Of a stretch of DNA of 64,000 nucleotides, positions 62,603-64,000 are shown in pieces (position 1 is the first letter of the stretch; each line of letters opens with the position of its first letter). A program made the translations under genes and the position numbers. The DNA is from an uncultured Bacteroidales bacterium (lineage in GTDB: Bacteria > Bacteroidota > Bacteroidia > Bacteroidales > Bacteroidaceae): positions 1 to 64,000 of the forward strand of contig CALKIW010000071.1 of NCBI GenBank assembly GCA_937995875.1, in the 5' to 3' direction. The notes beneath the pieces were generated by a model. The model ran no database searches. It was not told the origin of the DNA and saw only the letters and a list, made by a program, of their open reading frames with translations.

Positions 62603-62652
62603 AAGCCCATGGGCTTATTCCTTGCTTGGGTCGTAAAAGATAACTACCTTTG
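62603..62652 (+). promoter_or_regulatory. pta promoter with upstream palindrome
   Basis: TACCTTTG (62645-62652) is the -7 box, 38 bp before the pta ATG, with TTG 20 bp upstream (62622-62624). Immediately upstream a perfect 14-bp palindrome, AAGCCCATGGGCTT (62603-62616), lies inside the larger inverted repeat CCCAAGC / GCTTGGG. It overlaps the -33 zone and could be an operator. Confidence 0.5.
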
Positions 62653-62690
62653 TAGCAAATAACAGACATCTAATCGATTAAAATCAAATT

Positions 62691-63740
62691 ATGAGTTTAT
62701 TAGAAAACATTGTAGCGCGTGCTAAGGCTGACAAGCAGCGCATCGTTCTGCCCGAAGCAGAGGAGGAACGCACATTGAAAGCAGCCGACAAGGTGCTGGC
62801 CGACGAACTGGCCGACCTGATTCTCATAGGCAATCCTGAGAATATTAAGAATAAGGCGGCAAAGTGGGGGCTGAAAAATTTAGGCAAAGCGACTATTGTA
62901 GACCCCTTGCACTGTGACAAGAGTGAGGACTATGCCGAATTGCTTGCCGAGTTGCGCAAGAAGAAAGGCATGACGATTGAGCAGGCTCGTGAACTCGTTA
63001 CCAAGAACAACCTCTATCTGGGGTGTATGATCATAAAGACCGGCGATGCCGACGGACAGATTTCGGGTGCGTTGAGCACGACCGGCGATACGCTCCGTCC
63101 GGCTCTTCAGATAATCAAGTGTGCGCCCGGCGTGACCTGTGTGAGTGGTGCTATGTTGTTGATCACGCATGAGCAGCAGTATGGCGAGAAGGGTATTGTG
63201 GTGATGGGCGATGTTGCCGTAACACCTAATCCAACGGCCGACCAGTTGGCTCAGATTGCTTACACAACGGCTCAGACTGCTCACAGCGTGGCAGGCATAC
63301 AGGATCCGAAGGTCGCTATGCTGAGTTTCTCGACTAAGGGATCGGCTAAGGACGCCATCAATAAAGAGACCGGCAAGAGTGTGTATATCATTGATAAGGT
63401 GGTGGAAGCCACGAAACTGGCTAAGGAGAAATATCCTGACCTGAAACTGGATGGAGAGCTTCAGGCCGATGCCGCTCTCGACGCTGTGACGGCGGCAACG
63501 AAAGCTCCCGACAGCGACATTGCGGGCAAGGCTAATGTGCTCGTAGTGCCTAATCTCGATGTTGGCAACATCGGTTATAAGCTGGTGCAGCGACTGGGTG
63601 GCGCAACGGCTATAGGTCCCATCCTTCAGGGCATTGCGCGTCCGGTAAACGACCTTAGTCGTGGTTGCTCGGTAGACGATATTTACTATATGGTAGCCAT
63701 TACGGCTTGTCAGGCACAGGAAGCGAAGGCTAATTCATAA
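62691..63740 (+). CDS. pta: Phosphate acetyltransferase
   Basis: Interconverts acetyl-CoA and acetyl phosphate. 349 residues, the short form without the N-terminal DRTGG/BioD-like regulatory domain. Motifs: RIVLPEAEEERTLKAA, YLGCMIIKTGDADGQISGALSTT, GEKGIVVMGDVAVTPNPTADQLAQIA, KVAMLSFSTKGSAK and VLVVPNLDVGNIGYKLVQRLG. First gene of the pta-ackA unit producing ATP and acetate. Confidence 0.97.
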   Translation: MSLLENIVARAKADKQRIVLPEAEEERTLKAADKVLADELADLILIGNPENIKNKAAKWGLKNLGKATIVDPLHCDKSEDYAELLAELRKKKGMTIEQARELVTKNNLYLGCMIIKTGDADGQISGALSTTGDTLRPALQIIKCAPGVTCVSGAMLLITHEQQYGEKGIVVMGDVAVTPNPTADQLAQIAYTTAQTAHSVAGIQDPKVAMLSFSTKGSAKDAINKETGKSVYIIDKVVEATKLAKEKYPDLKLDGELQADAALDAVTAATKAPDSDIAGKANVLVVPNLDVGNIGYKLVQRLGGATAIGPILQGIARPVNDLSRGCSVDDIYYMVAITACQAQEAKANS

Positions 63741-63850
63741 TTCATAATTCATAATTCACAATTCATAATTGGTGCTGCATCAAGTTATATTTCATAATTT
63801 ACAATTTATAATTGGCGCTGCATCAATTCGTAATTCTTAATTCATAATTT
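63738..63850. repeat. AATTCATAATT-type repeat between pta and ackA
   Basis: AATTCATAATTCATAATTCACAATT stutter, then two copies of AATTGG(T/C)GCTGCATCAA about 50 bp apart and again ATAATTT. The unit resembles the GCGGGTGCAG-containing repeat at 58266-58589. No hairpin terminator is recognisable, so pta and ackA may still be co-transcribed across it. Confidence 0.75.
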
Positions 63851-63855
63851 AAGGT

Positions 63856-64000
63856 ATGAAAATATTAGTTCTTAACTGCGGGAGCAGTTCTATCAAATAT
63901 AAGCTATACGACATGACCGATGAGAGCGTGCTCGCTCAAGGCGGAGTGGAACGTATCGGGCTTGACGAGGCGTTTATTAAGGTGACACTCGACAATGGAG
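63856..64000 (+). CDS. ackA: Acetate kinase (3' truncated by window end)
   Basis: Reading frame from ATG 63856 to the window edge encodes MKILVLNCGSSSIKYKLYD...ALAQGGVERIG-type sequence, the N-terminal ATP-binding phosphate 1 motif (NCGSSSIKY) of acetate kinase. Follows pta, as in most bacteria, so it makes ATP from acetyl phosphate. The rest of the gene lies outside the window. Confidence 0.93.
   Translation, partial: MKILVLNCGSSSIKYKLYDMTDESVLAQGGVERIGLDEAFIKVTLDNG

Overview
The window reads as a chromosomal segment of a Bacteroidales bacterium, most likely Prevotella in the broad sense. This rests on a SusC/SusD pair, the Bacteroidetes promoter form (TTTG, about 19-20 bp, then TAnnTTTG) upstream of many genes, MurE with the meso-diaminopimelate signature DNPR, a probable glycine-lipid acyltransferase pair, and AATTCATAATT-type intergenic repeats. 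No phage, transposase, CRISPR array or rRNA operon was seen. Most of the window is core genome.

Layout. 1-5.7 kb: 3' part of a susC-like gene, a susD-like gene and a third lipoprotein, closed by a terminator. 6.2-13.3 kb: secreted M6 metallopeptidase, a THUMP-like methyltransferase, two facing tandem arrays, gpmI, ung and a DUF3109 gene. 13.4-16.7 kb (minus): GH95 alpha-L-fucosidase translationally coupled to a GH78 N-terminal-like protein without a catalytic domain. 16.8-20.2 kb (minus): gyrB, a 1-kb gap, rpsT and tRNA-Glu. 20.3 kb: recO (plus). 21.4-38.6 kb (minus): a long dcw cluster, mraZ-rsmH-ftsL-ftsI-murE-mraY-murD-ftsW-murG-murC-ftsQ-ftsA-ftsZ, followed by yqeY and a small winged-helix gene. 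murF is absent from the cluster and lies alone at 58.6-59.9 kb. 39.5-41.4 kb: the glsA/glsB-like pair. 41.6-49.2 kb: dgt (minus), then dut, a TPR protein, a DUF4292 lipoprotein and an EnvC-like factor (plus operon), then an M20 deacylase (minus). 50-57.8 kb: acyl-CoA ligase, prfB, a 61-residue membrane protein coupled to a CYTH protein, VanZ (minus), two tandem Na+-dependent transporters and a helix-hairpin-helix protein. 57.9-58.2 kb: tRNA-Pro and tRNA-Phe. 60.6-64 kb: folP-cdaA, pta and the start of ackA.

How the genes work together. Much of the window serves the cell envelope: Mur ligases, MraY, MurG, FtsW/FtsI and the FtsQ/A/Z division proteins, an EnvC-like hydrolase activator, a lipoprotein-handling candidate (DUF4292) and membrane-lipid acyltransferases. 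pta-ackA supplies overflow acetate and ATP.

Most unusual signal. Three long intergenic gaps carry homologous elements of 380, 381 and 382 bp (19231-19610, 49386-49766, 60128-60509), all in the same orientation. A fourth, more decayed copy lies near 38926-39180. Each element has a core of four contiguous 22-bp units, and in the three good copies the core is followed by exactly 115 bp to the right end. Sequence has drifted but geometry has not. Copy 49386-49766 holds a consensus promoter pointing into the core. I do not recognise this element family. Other repeats are two oppositely oriented 43/44-bp tandem arrays before gpmI, a 132-bp direct duplication before murF, and AATTCATAATT-type DNA between pta and ackA.
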